Shown here: piece after piece, positions 36,506 through 45,544 of the stretch
Layout of the letters: the number at the start of each line of letters is the position of its first letter
Position numbering within the stretch: position 1 is the stretch's first letter
NCBI RefSeq assembly: GCF_030068605.1
Contig: NZ_JASJOU010000012.1
Location: 1 to 64,000 of the forward strand
Length of the DNA stretch: 64,000 nt
Direction: 5' to 3'
DNA from: Xanthocytophaga agilis
Lineage (GTDB): Bacteria; Bacteroidota; Bacteroidia; Cytophagales; 172606-1
The notes under the pieces: generated by a model
Databases searched by the model: none
What the model was told of the DNA's origin: nothing
Seen by the model: only the letters and a program-made list of their open reading frames with translations
Translations under genes and position numbers: made by a program

Positions 36506-37138
36506 ATGATATATTTATTACCCAAAAGTTTGCCTTCCACTATAATTCTGTGCTTTTCGATTGTCGTCGCTCTGACTTCCTGTGGCAAAAAACTAACTGT
36601 GGTAACTTATGAAAAAAAACGTGGTACAAACCGATCAAATACCAATACCACTCATACCAGGAAGAAGGAAGAATATTTTGATTTTGATGAGAAGAAAAAT
36701 GCTTCCCGATCCAGCACCAGTACTTCTTCATCCACAATTGTAAAAGCAACAGGTAGTACGTTAAAACTGATTCAAACTGCTCAATCTTATATTGGTACAC
36801 CTTATCGTTATGGAGGTACCAGTCGATCTGGTATTGATTGTTCCGGATTATTATGTAATTCCTTTGAGTCAATAGGAATAAAAATACCCCGATCGTCAAA
36901 TGAACAAGCTGAGTTTGGACAAAAAGTTTCTCTTAGAGAAATAGCACCCGGAGATATGGTTTTTTTCTCAGAACGTAAGGGTGGTTCCAAAGTTACGCAT
37001 GCTGGATTAGTCACTGTTGTTAAAGGGTCAGATAACATTACATTTATTCATTCTTCTACCAGCAGAGGTGTTGTAGAAGATAATCTTTTATCAGAGTACT
37101 ATCAGGGGATTTTTGTAAAGGCTGTACGTCCTTATTAA
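36506..37138 (+). CDS. NlpC/P60-family lipoprotein peptidase
   Basis: 210 aa. Lipobox LTSC with Cys26, then a Ser/Thr/Asn-rich linker to about residue 80. The NlpC/P60 domain shows AQSYIGTPYRYGGTS, catalytic Cys112 in DCSGLL, PGDMVFF, His165 (THAGLV) and His182 (FIHSSTS). These enzymes cut D-gamma-Glu-diaminopimelate or related bonds in peptidoglycan stems. The membrane or outer-membrane lipid anchor suggests a wall-remodelling role. It sits 115 bp after nadD, probably separately promoted. Confidence 0.94.
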   Translation: MIYLLPKSLPSTIILCFSIVVALTSCGKKLTVVTYEKKRGTNRSNTNTTHTRKKEEYFDFDEKKNASRSSTSTSSSTIVKATGSTLKLIQTAQSYIGTPYRYGGTSRSGIDCSGLLCNSFESIGIKIPRSSNEQAEFGQKVSLREIAPGDMVFFSERKGGSKVTHAGLVTVVKGSDNITFIHSSTSRGVVEDNLLSEYYQGIFVKAVRPY

Positions 37139-37464
37139 TTTTGTAATAATCTATAGTACAGTGACTTATTGAGATTTTATTACATTGATGATTTCTCCTT
37201 CCCTCTTCTGCATTTTTACTTTAATCCCATGTAATCTGTAAATTATTCTACTTCATCTGTTTATTTGATAATCTTACCGAAAAGAAGACATTCTTTTCAA
37301 AAAAAATCTTACATTTATAACCGGATTCCTCTTCGCAATAAAGTAAGTGTTAAGCTGAAAAGATAATAAAATTTTTAAGGATAAAATCTCTTCTTATCAG
37401 AGCCTGTAACTAGGCATCAACACAATTCCATATTATTTCTCAGGACAAGAATTAACATTACTCT
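37139..37464. other. intergenic region, no gene seen
   Basis: 326 bp without a supported reading frame or RNA. It probably holds the promoter of the T9SS cargo gene that follows. Confidence 0.45.
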
Positions 37465-39684
37465 ATGAAGAAATATTTACTACTAACAATAGTATGTATC
37501 CTGGTCTCTGTGCATTATTCAAAAGCTACACATATTGTAGGCGGGGAGCTGGAAATGCAATCTGTAGACAGCTTACGTTATATTTATAGACTCGCTCTGA
37601 ATTTGTATTTTGATGTGATTAACGGAGACGCTGGTGCAGAAGATGATGTAGTATATGCTGTTATTTATAATAAGCGAACAGATCAGGCAGTCGCAACTGT
37701 TACCTTGTATAAGACACAACGGATATTGATTCCCTATACAAATCCCAGTTGTAGCCAGAATAATCTCAGTACACGATTAATACGTTATGAACAGGATATT
37801 ATCCTAAGTCCTGATTTTTTTACAGAAACAACAGGCTATTATGTTGTATGGGAAAGATGTTGTCGAAATAGAACGATTGTAAATATTCGTAATCCAGAAG
37901 CAGCAGGCAATAGTTTTTATCTGGAGTTTCCTCCAGTACGTGTAAACCAGAAACCTTTTATTAACAGTTCGCCTGTATTTTCTATTCCTAAAGGGGATTA
38001 TGCTTGTGTGAATAAGCCATTTACATTTGAATTTGGAGCGACAGATGTTAATGGTGATGAATTGCGTTATTCACTCGTTACTCCTTATACAGGGTATAGC
38101 ACTCAGCAAAATCCTAGTCCCTTGGCTTCCTCTGCACCATACCCAACTGTACAATGGATAGCAGGAGTTAGTTTAAATAATGTAATACCTGGCCCTAAAC
38201 CTTTACGGGTAGATCCGAAGACAGGAGTGTTAAGCTTTACTGCAAATAAGGTGGGGCTTTATGTATTTTCAGTGCTTTGTGAGGAATATCGGAATAATGT
38301 GAAAATAGGAGAAGTACGTCGGGACTTTCAATTGCTTGTTGTAGATTGCCCTACTACTATCCCTCCTGTTGCGCAGTTAAAAGAGAAAGGAAAGTCTTCT
38401 TTTTATAAAGAAGGAGAAATAATGATCTTAAAAGCTTCACAAGACGATCGTTGCCTGGATCTTTTACTTTCTGATGCTAATGGAGGAACGAATCTGAAAG
38501 TAAAAATTAATCCTATCAATTTTTCTCCAGATATGGTTTCAATTTCACCAGCCAGCGGAACAATCCAAAATGCTCAGGATACATTGCGCTCAAAACTCTG
38601 CTGGTCTGAATGTGCAGCAAGTGATGCTAAGAATCCTTACGAATTTGATGTAATTGTAGAAGATGATGGCTGTCCCAGACCAGAAGCCGATACCTTACAT
38701 GTAAAACTGATTATTGAACCTCTGCCTAATCAGGGACCCGAAGTAAAAACAAATTTACCAGGTAATATGGCATTGGTAATGGAAGGTGAGAATTTGACAT
38801 TCAATGTAACAGGTATAGATTCCGATGAAGACAATATCTATCTTGAAGCTATTGGGAGAGGATTTAGTTTAAGTGATTTAGGAATGTCATTTTCCAACGG
38901 TACAGGTAAAGCAAGCCTTACATTACCTTTTACCTGGAATCCTCCCTGTGATAAAGTACAGGAAGGAAAAGAGTACATAGTAGATTTTATTGTAACAGAT
39001 AAACGTTGTCCAAATACCGGCAAAAAAGATACAGTAAGTGTGCGTCTCCAGTTTCAGCGCCTACCTAATCAAAAACCAGAAGTCTCTACAACGCTGCCTG
39101 GTAATACTATAAGTGTAAAAGTAGGAGATAGTATACAGTTTGATGTATTGGGAACAGATCCTGATAATGATCCTATTGTAGTAAAAGCTGTAGGAAGAGG
39201 ATTTTCGTTGGAGGAAGCAGGAATGCAGTTTAGAAGTGGAGCTACCGGAATTGGAACGCTTAAAGAGCCATTTTTATGGATACCAGATTGCCATGCATTA
39301 CAATTAGTACCAGATGGAAAGTTCATTGTTGATTTTTTACTTGAGGATAATACATGCTCCCCTAACAATGCAGATACAATAAGTGTAGAAATGAATGTAA
39401 AAGACATCGAATTTACAATTTCACGTGACTCTGTTCCTAATGTTTTCACCCCAAATGGAGATTCATATAATGAAACGTTCCAGTTGTATGAATATCTACC
39501 ACCTGATAACTGTAAAGACCAGTTCGTAAAAATAGAAGTCTATAATCGTTGGGGAAAACTGGCTTTTGAAAGTACAACCCGTGAATTTAGCTGGACTGGC
39601 TTTGGTTTTCCTACAGGTGTTTATTACTACATGGTTAAATATCGAAACAGCTACTACAAAGGAACTGTTTCTTTATTACGCTGA
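37465..39684 (+). CDS. T9SS type B cargo protein with cadherin/PKD-like repeats
   Basis: 739 aa. Signal peptide followed by THIVGGELEMQ, an N-terminal pattern common to large Cytophagales surface proteins. It then has beta-rich repeats: two similar units of about 100 residues (NQGPEVKTNLPGNMALVMEGE and NQKPEVSTTLPGNTISVKVGD) each with a D-E-D/D-N-D turn. The C-terminal 80 residues are the type B sorting domain (VPNVFTPNGDSYNETF, VEVYNRWGKLAFES-like, PTGVYYYMVKY). It should be exported through T9SS to the cell surface, and is probably an adhesin. No enzyme domain is recognised. It is transcribed alone. Confidence 0.9.
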   Translation: MKKYLLLTIVCILVSVHYSKATHIVGGELEMQSVDSLRYIYRLALNLYFDVINGDAGAEDDVVYAVIYNKRTDQAVATVTLYKTQRILIPYTNPSCSQNNLSTRLIRYEQDIILSPDFFTETTGYYVVWERCCRNRTIVNIRNPEAAGNSFYLEFPPVRVNQKPFINSSPVFSIPKGDYACVNKPFTFEFGATDVNGDELRYSLVTPYTGYSTQQNPSPLASSAPYPTVQWIAGVSLNNVIPGPKPLRVDPKTGVLSFTANKVGLYVFSVLCEEYRNNVKIGEVRRDFQLLVVDCPTTIPPVAQLKEKGKSSFYKEGEIMILKASQDDRCLDLLLSDANGGTNLKVKINPINFSPDMVSISPASGTIQNAQDTLRSKLCWSECAASDAKNPYEFDVIVEDDGCPRPEADTLHVKLIIEPLPNQGPEVKTNLPGNMALVMEGENLTFNVTGIDSDEDNIYLEAIGRGFSLSDLGMSFSNGTGKASLTLPFTWNPPCDKVQEGKEYIVDFIVTDKRCPNTGKKDTVSVRLQFQRLPNQKPEVSTTLPGNTISVKVGDSIQFDVLGTDPDNDPIVVKAVGRGFSLEEAGMQFRSGATGIGTLKEPFLWIPDCHALQLVPDGKFIVDFLLEDNTCSPNNADTISVEMNVKDIEFTISRDSVPNVFTPNGDSYNETFQLYEYLPPDNCKDQFVKIEVYNRWGKLAFESTTREFSWTGFGFPTGVYYYMVKYRNSYYKGTVSLLR

Positions 39685-39813
39685 AAAGACTATCTCTTAA
39701 TTAGTTTTTGGAAAAAGAATGTCATGAAATCTTATACTTTTTAAGGTAGATTTCTTGATATTCTTTTTTTTTGTATATTCTGTACAAGAAACTATCTCTT
39801 TCTATTCCCATTT

Positions 39814-41739
39814 ATGAAACAAAAATTAGTACTCCTTGCTTTATGCCTCTGTATTTGTTCTATTGTCAGTTCACAAAATCCTCTCAAATGGGGTAAGATA
39901 TCAGATAAGGAAATAAAGTTCTCAATTTGTTCGTATGATAGCACTGCTTCTGCCGTAGTACTGGCTGATTATGGCAAAATAACGATCGATTACAACAATG
40001 TTACAATAGAACGTCATCGACGTATAAAGATTCTAGATAAAAAAGGACTTAATCGTGCGGATATTATTTTACCATATTATGCAAAAGATCGTATTGAAAA
40101 CATTGATAAAGTAGAAGCTCAGACTATTAATGTAGATAAGAATGGAAAAACTATCATTACAGAAGTGCCTAAAAATCAGATTTTTGATGTGGATGCCTCT
40201 ACAAACTGGCGGGAAAAACGATTTACTTTTCCTGCCGTAGAGGTAGGTTCTGTTATTGAATACCGCTCAAAAATGATTTCTCAGAACTATACTTTTCTGG
40301 AAGGTTGGGTTTTTCAGACAGACATTCCAACTCTTCATAGTGAAATGAGTGTAAATATTCAGGTAGAGGATATGGACTATAGGGTCCTGCTTCAGGGGGA
40401 AAGATTAATGACCAAATATCAGAAGATGGGTGACAAACCTGTATCTACCTGGGCGTTAGAGAATTTACCTGCCTTGGTAGAAGAACCATATGTTGCCAAT
40501 TATTATGATTATGCAGAAAAAGTAAGATTTCAGCTGGCAGGATACAAAAAAGTTACTACTGGCGCCGTAGAGTATAAAAGTGTAATGACAACTTGGGAAA
40601 AATTGGCAGAAGAGGTATTATCAAGTACAGAATATGAGAATTTTTTAAATAGAGGAGGAAGAGCTAAAGACGTACTGAGCCAAATTATTACACCTGCAGA
40701 TCCTGACGCTGTCAAGGTTCAGAAAATCTATAATTATGTTAGAAATACCATCACATGGAATGGAAAATATCGTGTATGGCCAGAACAGATATTCAGCAGG
40801 TTCTTGGAATCAAAGCAGGGAAATAGCGCTGAAATAAATTTATTCCTCACTCTATTGCTGGAAGAAGCAGGCCTTAAAGCAAATCCTGCACTTACCAGCA
40901 TTCGTTCACATGGAAAAATTCAAAAATCCTATGCATTATTATCACAGTTCAGCCATACACTTGCATACATAAATCTGGGTGGAAAAGATGTATTACTGGA
41001 TGCTTGTGATCCTTTACGTCCTTATCAACTGCTTGCAAAAGAAGATTTGAACTGGTCTGCATTTATATTAGATAAAAAAGATAGTCGCTGGATAAAAATA
41101 GACCAGGCACCTGCTGCAAAAGAGACAGTATATGCAGATATCAATCTGGAAAATCCACAAAAACCAGTCTACAATTTTTCTGTCAGATATGAAGGATATA
41201 AGGCTGTAGATGTTCGGCGGACATATCTAGCTTTGGGAGAAGAAAAATTTTTAAATAATCAGAGAACTGTATTTAATGATAAGAAACTAATAAAATTTGA
41301 GAAAGAAAACCAGGATCAGACAGACGAGTATTTACTACATAAATATCAGCTTGTTCCGGAAGATGATCCTGAGTCTGCTCAAACCTTGTATTTTAAACCT
41401 GTGATGTGGCATCACTTTCAGGAAAATCCTTTCAAAGGGTCAAAACGAAACTTACCTATTGAATTAGACTATCCGGAAAGTTTTCAGTTTGTACTAAATC
41501 TGCACATACCAGATGGTTATGAGATACAAGAGATGCCAAAATCGGCCTTGGTGTCTCTGCCTGATAATATAGGTATTTTCAGGTATCAGACATCTGTTAA
41601 TGGTTCACAGTTTCAACTCTCTACCCAGCTTCAAATTAAATCAGTATTTATTCCGGTAGACTATTATACACATTTACAACAGTTTTATGACCATGTCATC
41701 GGCAAGTTTGGCGAAATGATTGTTTTAAAGAAGAAATAA
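39814..41739 (+). CDS. exported DUF3857/transglutaminase-like protein lacking the catalytic Cys
   Basis: 641 aa with a signal peptide. An N-terminal DUF3857 domain (SAVVLADYGKITID, AEVEAQTINV-like, VGSVIEYRSKM) is followed by a transglutaminase-like core. In that core the usual GxC sequence reads KQGNSAEINLFL, so Ser338 replaces Cys, while His381 (FSHTLAYI) and Asp396/Asp399 (LLDACDPLRP) remain. The C-terminal part is beta-rich. Proteins with this order are common in Bacteroidota; their role is unknown. Loss of the Cys suggests a non-catalytic, binding or scaffold role. It ends at a perfect palindrome. Confidence 0.82.
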   Translation: MKQKLVLLALCLCICSIVSSQNPLKWGKISDKEIKFSICSYDSTASAVVLADYGKITIDYNNVTIERHRRIKILDKKGLNRADIILPYYAKDRIENIDKVEAQTINVDKNGKTIITEVPKNQIFDVDASTNWREKRFTFPAVEVGSVIEYRSKMISQNYTFLEGWVFQTDIPTLHSEMSVNIQVEDMDYRVLLQGERLMTKYQKMGDKPVSTWALENLPALVEEPYVANYYDYAEKVRFQLAGYKKVTTGAVEYKSVMTTWEKLAEEVLSSTEYENFLNRGGRAKDVLSQIITPADPDAVKVQKIYNYVRNTITWNGKYRVWPEQIFSRFLESKQGNSAEINLFLTLLLEEAGLKANPALTSIRSHGKIQKSYALLSQFSHTLAYINLGGKDVLLDACDPLRPYQLLAKEDLNWSAFILDKKDSRWIKIDQAPAAKETVYADINLENPQKPVYNFSVRYEGYKAVDVRRTYLALGEEKFLNNQRTVFNDKKLIKFEKENQDQTDEYLLHKYQLVPEDDPESAQTLYFKPVMWHHFQENPFKGSKRNLPIELDYPESFQFVLNLHIPDGYEIQEMPKSALVSLPDNIGIFRYQTSVNGSQFQLSTQLQIKSVFIPVDYYTHLQQFYDHVIGKFGEMIVLKKK

Positions 41740-41744
41740 AATAA

Positions 41745-41790
41745 ATTTGAATAAAGTTAGCCAATAATTATTGGCTAACTTTATTCAAAT
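41745..41790. terminator. 46-bp perfect palindrome between convergent genes
   Basis: Arms 41745-41767 and 41768-41790 are exact reverse complements without a spacer. It is AT-rich (only 12 G or C) and lies 5 bp after one stop and 28 bp before the other gene's stop. There is no clear T run, so termination by the hairpin itself or transcript-end protection is the likely role. Confidence 0.7.
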
Positions 41791-41818
41791 AGTGACATTT
41801 ATAGATACAAAGATATCA

Positions 41819-42568
41819 TTATATACTGGTAACCAGCTTTACCTTGTATCGATATACACCTTTGTAAAACTCCTCCATCTTCAATACTTCCGGATTTTGT
41901 TTTGTGATCCAAAAGGTAGCATAGCTATCAGTGTTGTAGTCAATGCGTAACATCCAGCAATCTATCTCTTTACCTGTACTCACTCCTATTTTTTCACTAC
42001 CTGTTACTTTATATGTATAATAAGCAGGTATTTGAGAACCACCTGGGTGGTAAAAATCAATGATAAAGGTTTTACCCATGCCCAGAGGTAACATTTCGAA
42101 AGTTTCCAGATCCAGTTCCCAGTTGAAGGTAGGATGCTTTAACCCTACCTGGAAATCTTTTTTTGTATTGCTAGATACACTATCTGCTCCTGTAATTTGT
42201 TTCTCTCCAAAGTTAAATGCAGCTACTCCCATCTTTGGCATGTAGGTGTAATGATATACAGGCTCAAAGTTATCCTTCTTACATAGAGACCAAAGTTTTC
42301 GGTTTGTCAATGTATCCTGTCCTGACCATTGCTGACTAATCACTACCATATCTTTCTGGAATGAGACTTCTCTTGTCCATAATGATACATTGGTAATCAG
42401 ATTGTTCTTTTGAGGAATTTTAAGATAAACCATGTATTGCCTTTTAGTTGGTTTAAGCTGGCGGATAAGTAATTTTTTGTTTTTCACATTAATAGTATCT
42501 GTCTGAGCCCAAACAGAATACATATGGGATAATACTATACATAGTGTAGTAGCAAAAAAGCGTAGCAT
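41819..42568 (-). CDS. exported protein of unknown function (DUF3108-like)
   Basis: 249 aa. Signal peptide to about residue 21 (VWAQ). The body is beta-rich: QYMVYLKIPQ, VVISQQWSGQDTLTNRKLW, a central DFQVGLKHPTFNWELDLETFEMLPL and C-terminal YTYKVTGSEKIGV with TFWITKQNPEVLKMEE, reminiscent of DUF3108/lipoprotein-carrier-like folds. I cannot be sure of the family. It converges on the DUF3857 gene and is the only gene on its transcript. Confidence 0.6.
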   Translation of the reverse strand: MLRFFATTLCIVLSHMYSVWAQTDTINVKNKKLLIRQLKPTKRQYMVYLKIPQKNNLITNVSLWTREVSFQKDMVVISQQWSGQDTLTNRKLWSLCKKDNFEPVYHYTYMPKMGVAAFNFGEKQITGADSVSSNTKKDFQVGLKHPTFNWELDLETFEMLPLGMGKTFIIDFYHPGGSQIPAYYTYKVTGSEKIGVSTGKEIDCWMLRIDYNTDSYATFWITKQNPEVLKMEEFYKGVYRYKVKLVTSI

Positions 42569-42816
42569 AGATATAAATGGTTAGCAAGAGTGAAACACAG
42601 GCAATATGCATGGTCTCATCCTCCCTGACAATTTTATTCAACCATTACCAGTATTGATTCAACCGTTTCCCATGAATATCTGCTCTCTAGAGAAGACATA
42701 TGCGTTAGAGGTTGTCTAATAAAGGCCAAACTATTGAATAAATACTTCCATTGGTTAAAAACATACTGGATATAGATAGTATTCTGGTTATTTTTACCCA
42801 TCTGAAATTATTGTTC

Positions 42817-43836
42817 ATGTCACGTAGTATTACCTCATTTCCTCTACACTGGATCCAGCTTATAGCCTGGCTATTGTTTTATTGTATCAGTGTACTCTAT
42901 CTTCTGCCTCAGGACCCTATCCATACTGCTCTCATTAATCCATTGGTATCTATCTCTTTTTACATAGTAATCATTTATGGTAATGCGTATCTTCTGATTC
43001 CCTGGCTGTATGAGAAACGAAAGCCAGGATACTATGCACTTGTCTTGTTTATATTCTTTGTAGCAGTGGTTAGCCTGCGTGTATTTCTATACCATGAACT
43101 ATATTTCAAGATCTGGAAGGAAAGCTTCTTTCAATATACTTTTGCACATATAGCTTATGCGGCATTTTCCACATTTCTGACACTCTGTATCAGCATAATT
43201 TTTAAGATAGCTCTTAATTATTTTGCTCTTCGAAAAGTCCAGGAAGAGCTTAAAGCAAAGCAATACCAGACAGAACTTAACCTCCTCAAATCACAGATAC
43301 AACCTCACTTTCTATTTAATACGCTCAATAATATTTATTATGAAGCCTACAAGGAATCTCCTAAAACTGCCTATCTTATCGAAAAGCTATCGGAGGTGAT
43401 GCGGTATTTTATAGATGATTGCCCGCAAGACTTAGTTCCTATCTCCAGAGAGATGCAGTTTATTCATCACTACATTGAGTTGGAAAAGATTCGGATGCGC
43501 TACCCAATACAAATAACTATCAATAGTAGTGTATCTACTGATTATCTCCTTCCTCCTATGCTTTTGATGCCCTTTGTCGAAAATGTATTTAAGCATGGTA
43601 TCAATAAAAAAAATGATACAAATGAAGTGGTGATCGAATTGATCGAAAAAGAACAAACACTCCATTTTACAGTAAGAAACACGTTGTTAAAGGAAACCAC
43701 TTTATCATCAGAAGGCGGGTTTGGCTTGCGCAATCTCAAGGATCGACTGGAACTGATTTTCCCTAACCGCTTTACACTTTCTGCCAAGGTATCTGACGAC
43801 TATTTTATTGCTTCACTTAGTATTCCTAAACCATGA
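42817..43836 (+). CDS. LytS/YehU-type sensor histidine kinase, first of two paralogues
   Basis: 340 aa. The ATG of MSRSITSF is chosen since it starts right before the first membrane helix. Four helices (about 10-150) are followed by the His_kinase domain PF06580 (LNLLKSQIQPHFLFNTLNNIYY, where H is the phosphoacceptor) and an HATPase with LLMPFVENVFKHGI and GGFGLRNLKDRL. It reads out membrane signals to the regulator that overlaps its end by 4 bp (ATGA). A second pair with the same layout lies 1 kb downstream. Confidence 0.93.
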   Translation: MSRSITSFPLHWIQLIAWLLFYCISVLYLLPQDPIHTALINPLVSISFYIVIIYGNAYLLIPWLYEKRKPGYYALVLFIFFVAVVSLRVFLYHELYFKIWKESFFQYTFAHIAYAAFSTFLTLCISIIFKIALNYFALRKVQEELKAKQYQTELNLLKSQIQPHFLFNTLNNIYYEAYKESPKTAYLIEKLSEVMRYFIDDCPQDLVPISREMQFIHHYIELEKIRMRYPIQITINSSVSTDYLLPPMLLMPFVENVFKHGINKKNDTNEVVIELIEKEQTLHFTVRNTLLKETTLSSEGGFGLRNLKDRLELIFPNRFTLSAKVSDDYFIASLSIPKP

Positions 43837-44534
43837 ATATTACCTGCCTGATTGTTGATGACGAGCCCAACGCAGTAAACCTACTGCAAGAATACATTCG
43901 TCAGATACCATTTCTTACACTTTCACATCAATGTTATGATGCTGCGGAAGTCCTGGAATACCTTCAAACACATCAGGTCGATTTAATCTTTCTGGATATC
44001 AATATGCCTGGTATCTCAGGAATGGAGTTAACAGAATTTTTATCTAAAGGACAAAAAATCATCTTCACAACAGCTTATACCCAATATGCTATTGAGAGCT
44101 ATGAAAAGAATGCAATTGATTACCTACTCAAACCCATTACATTCAAACGTTTCTCGCAAGCAATAGCCAAGTTGCACTCCGGTTATCTGTCAACAGGTAC
44201 CCCTCAAGTTAATTCTGATACCGATTATTTTTTTGTAAAGTCTGGCAAACAATTCCTCAGGCTTGAATATGATAGTATTTCATATTTTGAAGGCTGGAAG
44301 GAATATGTTTCTCTCTATACACAGGACAGCAAAATACTCGTCTATAAACGTATGAAAGAACTGGAAGACAGCCTCCCTGATTATTTTCAACGTGTTCATC
44401 ATTCCTATATCATTAATATTCATGCAATACATAAGATTGAAGATAACCATATTTACATTCAAGAGGTCCGTATACCTATAAGTGAGAAATACCGCACGGC
44501 ATTTATGCAGATAGTTCAGCAAAAGTTATTATGA
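43833..44534 (+). CDS. LytTR-family response regulator, first of two paralogues
   Basis: 233 aa. Receiver with IVDDEPNAV, phosphoacceptor Asp in IFLDINMPGISG, TTAYTQYA and KPITF; then a LytTR DNA-binding domain (FFVKSGKQFLRL, SISYFEGWKEYVSLY, YFQRVHHSYIINI, HKIEDNHIYI, IPISEKYR). The family binds DNA as a beta-type fold. It is translationally coupled to the kinase upstream. It closely resembles the regulator at 46694-47407. Confidence 0.95.
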   Translation: MNITCLIVDDEPNAVNLLQEYIRQIPFLTLSHQCYDAAEVLEYLQTHQVDLIFLDINMPGISGMELTEFLSKGQKIIFTTAYTQYAIESYEKNAIDYLLKPITFKRFSQAIAKLHSGYLSTGTPQVNSDTDYFFVKSGKQFLRLEYDSISYFEGWKEYVSLYTQDSKILVYKRMKELEDSLPDYFQRVHHSYIINIHAIHKIEDNHIYIQEVRIPISEKYRTAFMQIVQQKLL

Positions 44535-44560
44535 CAGCTCATTTTCATCCATACTCAGTA

Positions 44561-45442
44561 TTAATGTGCTTGTTTTTTCAGGGCCTCCAGATCTAACTCT
44601 TTCCGTTCAACCTGATAAATATTCTCCTCCCACTTTTTTCCTTTTTTTACACGGGAGAAGTAGAAATATTTGCCATCAGCAGACATAGAAGGACAGAACT
44701 CTCCGTGGGTAGTATTTATAACATTACCCAGATTTTGGGGTGTTGTCCAGCCTGTTTCTTTTTTAAAGGTGATGTATAAATCAGAATCGCCATATCCATC
44801 TTTTCGATCCGTTGCCAAAAAAATCAGAAAATCTTCCTTGGGTGATATATATGGATTAGACTCAAATCCAGCAGTATTCACAATGTTACCTAGATTAACA
44901 GGTTGGTTATATTTACCCTTATCCTGTGTAGCTACATAGATATCTGTTTTCCCATATCCCCCAGCCCGATTGGAAGTAAAGTATATATTTCCATTGGATG
45001 CCATTGTTGCATAAAAATCAGAAGAATCGGAATTGATAACCTTTCCTAATGAGGATGGTTCGCCCCAGCCATTCTTTTGTTTTTTAACTATCCATATATC
45101 AAAGTTTTTAGGATCATTAAATCGGTTTGAATTAAAAAGGATCGTTTTGCCATCTGGCGCAAAGAAAGGATCAATATCTTTAAATTTACGTGTGGTGACT
45201 GAAAACGGAGCAGGTTGAGGAGTACTCCAGTGATTATTGACTTTATGAGAAGTAAGAATCATGAGACTGTCTCGCCCGCCCCATGATTTAACCCAAAAGG
45301 CTTCTGTCTGATCTGCATTAAGAGTCAGTCCAAAAACATCATTGGTAGAGATTGTGTCAGGTGCTACAACACGTGTCTGGCCGATAGAAGCATCTATCCA
45401 AAAATACAATACTATCCAAAGAAAAATGTGGTGAGGTTTCAT
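44561..45442 (-). CDS. exported PD40 (WD40-like/TolB-type) beta-propeller protein
   Basis: 293 aa. Hydrophobic N-terminus ending near SIGQT is a signal peptide. Repeats with the pattern FFAPDGKTILFNSNR, ASNGNIYFTSNRAGGYGKTDIYVA, SPKEDFLIFLATDRKDGYGDSDLYI and ADGKYFYFSRVKKGKKW are PD40 blades. There is no OmpA domain, in contrast to the gene at 28.9 kb. It lies between two LytS/LytTR pairs on the opposite strand, so it might be their target or a signal-binding protein, but this is only position. Confidence 0.88.
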   Translation of the reverse strand: MKPHHIFLWIVLYFWIDASIGQTRVVAPDTISTNDVFGLTLNADQTEAFWVKSWGGRDSLMILTSHKVNNHWSTPQPAPFSVTTRKFKDIDPFFAPDGKTILFNSNRFNDPKNFDIWIVKKQKNGWGEPSSLGKVINSDSSDFYATMASNGNIYFTSNRAGGYGKTDIYVATQDKGKYNQPVNLGNIVNTAGFESNPYISPKEDFLIFLATDRKDGYGDSDLYITFKKETGWTTPQNLGNVINTTHGEFCPSMSADGKYFYFSRVKKGKKWEENIYQVERKELDLEALKKQAH

Positions 45443-45544
45443 AGGTTTATCAAATGGTTATGCAATTTTATAAGCCTTTTTTTTCTCTTACCACTTTCTT
45501 AGATAATTGAGATTCTATTTTAGATCATTAGACAAAATGGAGAA

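Noticed and set aside
36506-37138. Ser/Thr-rich middle as a possible frameshift
   Set aside because: The frame is continuous from lipobox to the NlpC/P60 triad; the segment is an ordinary linker.
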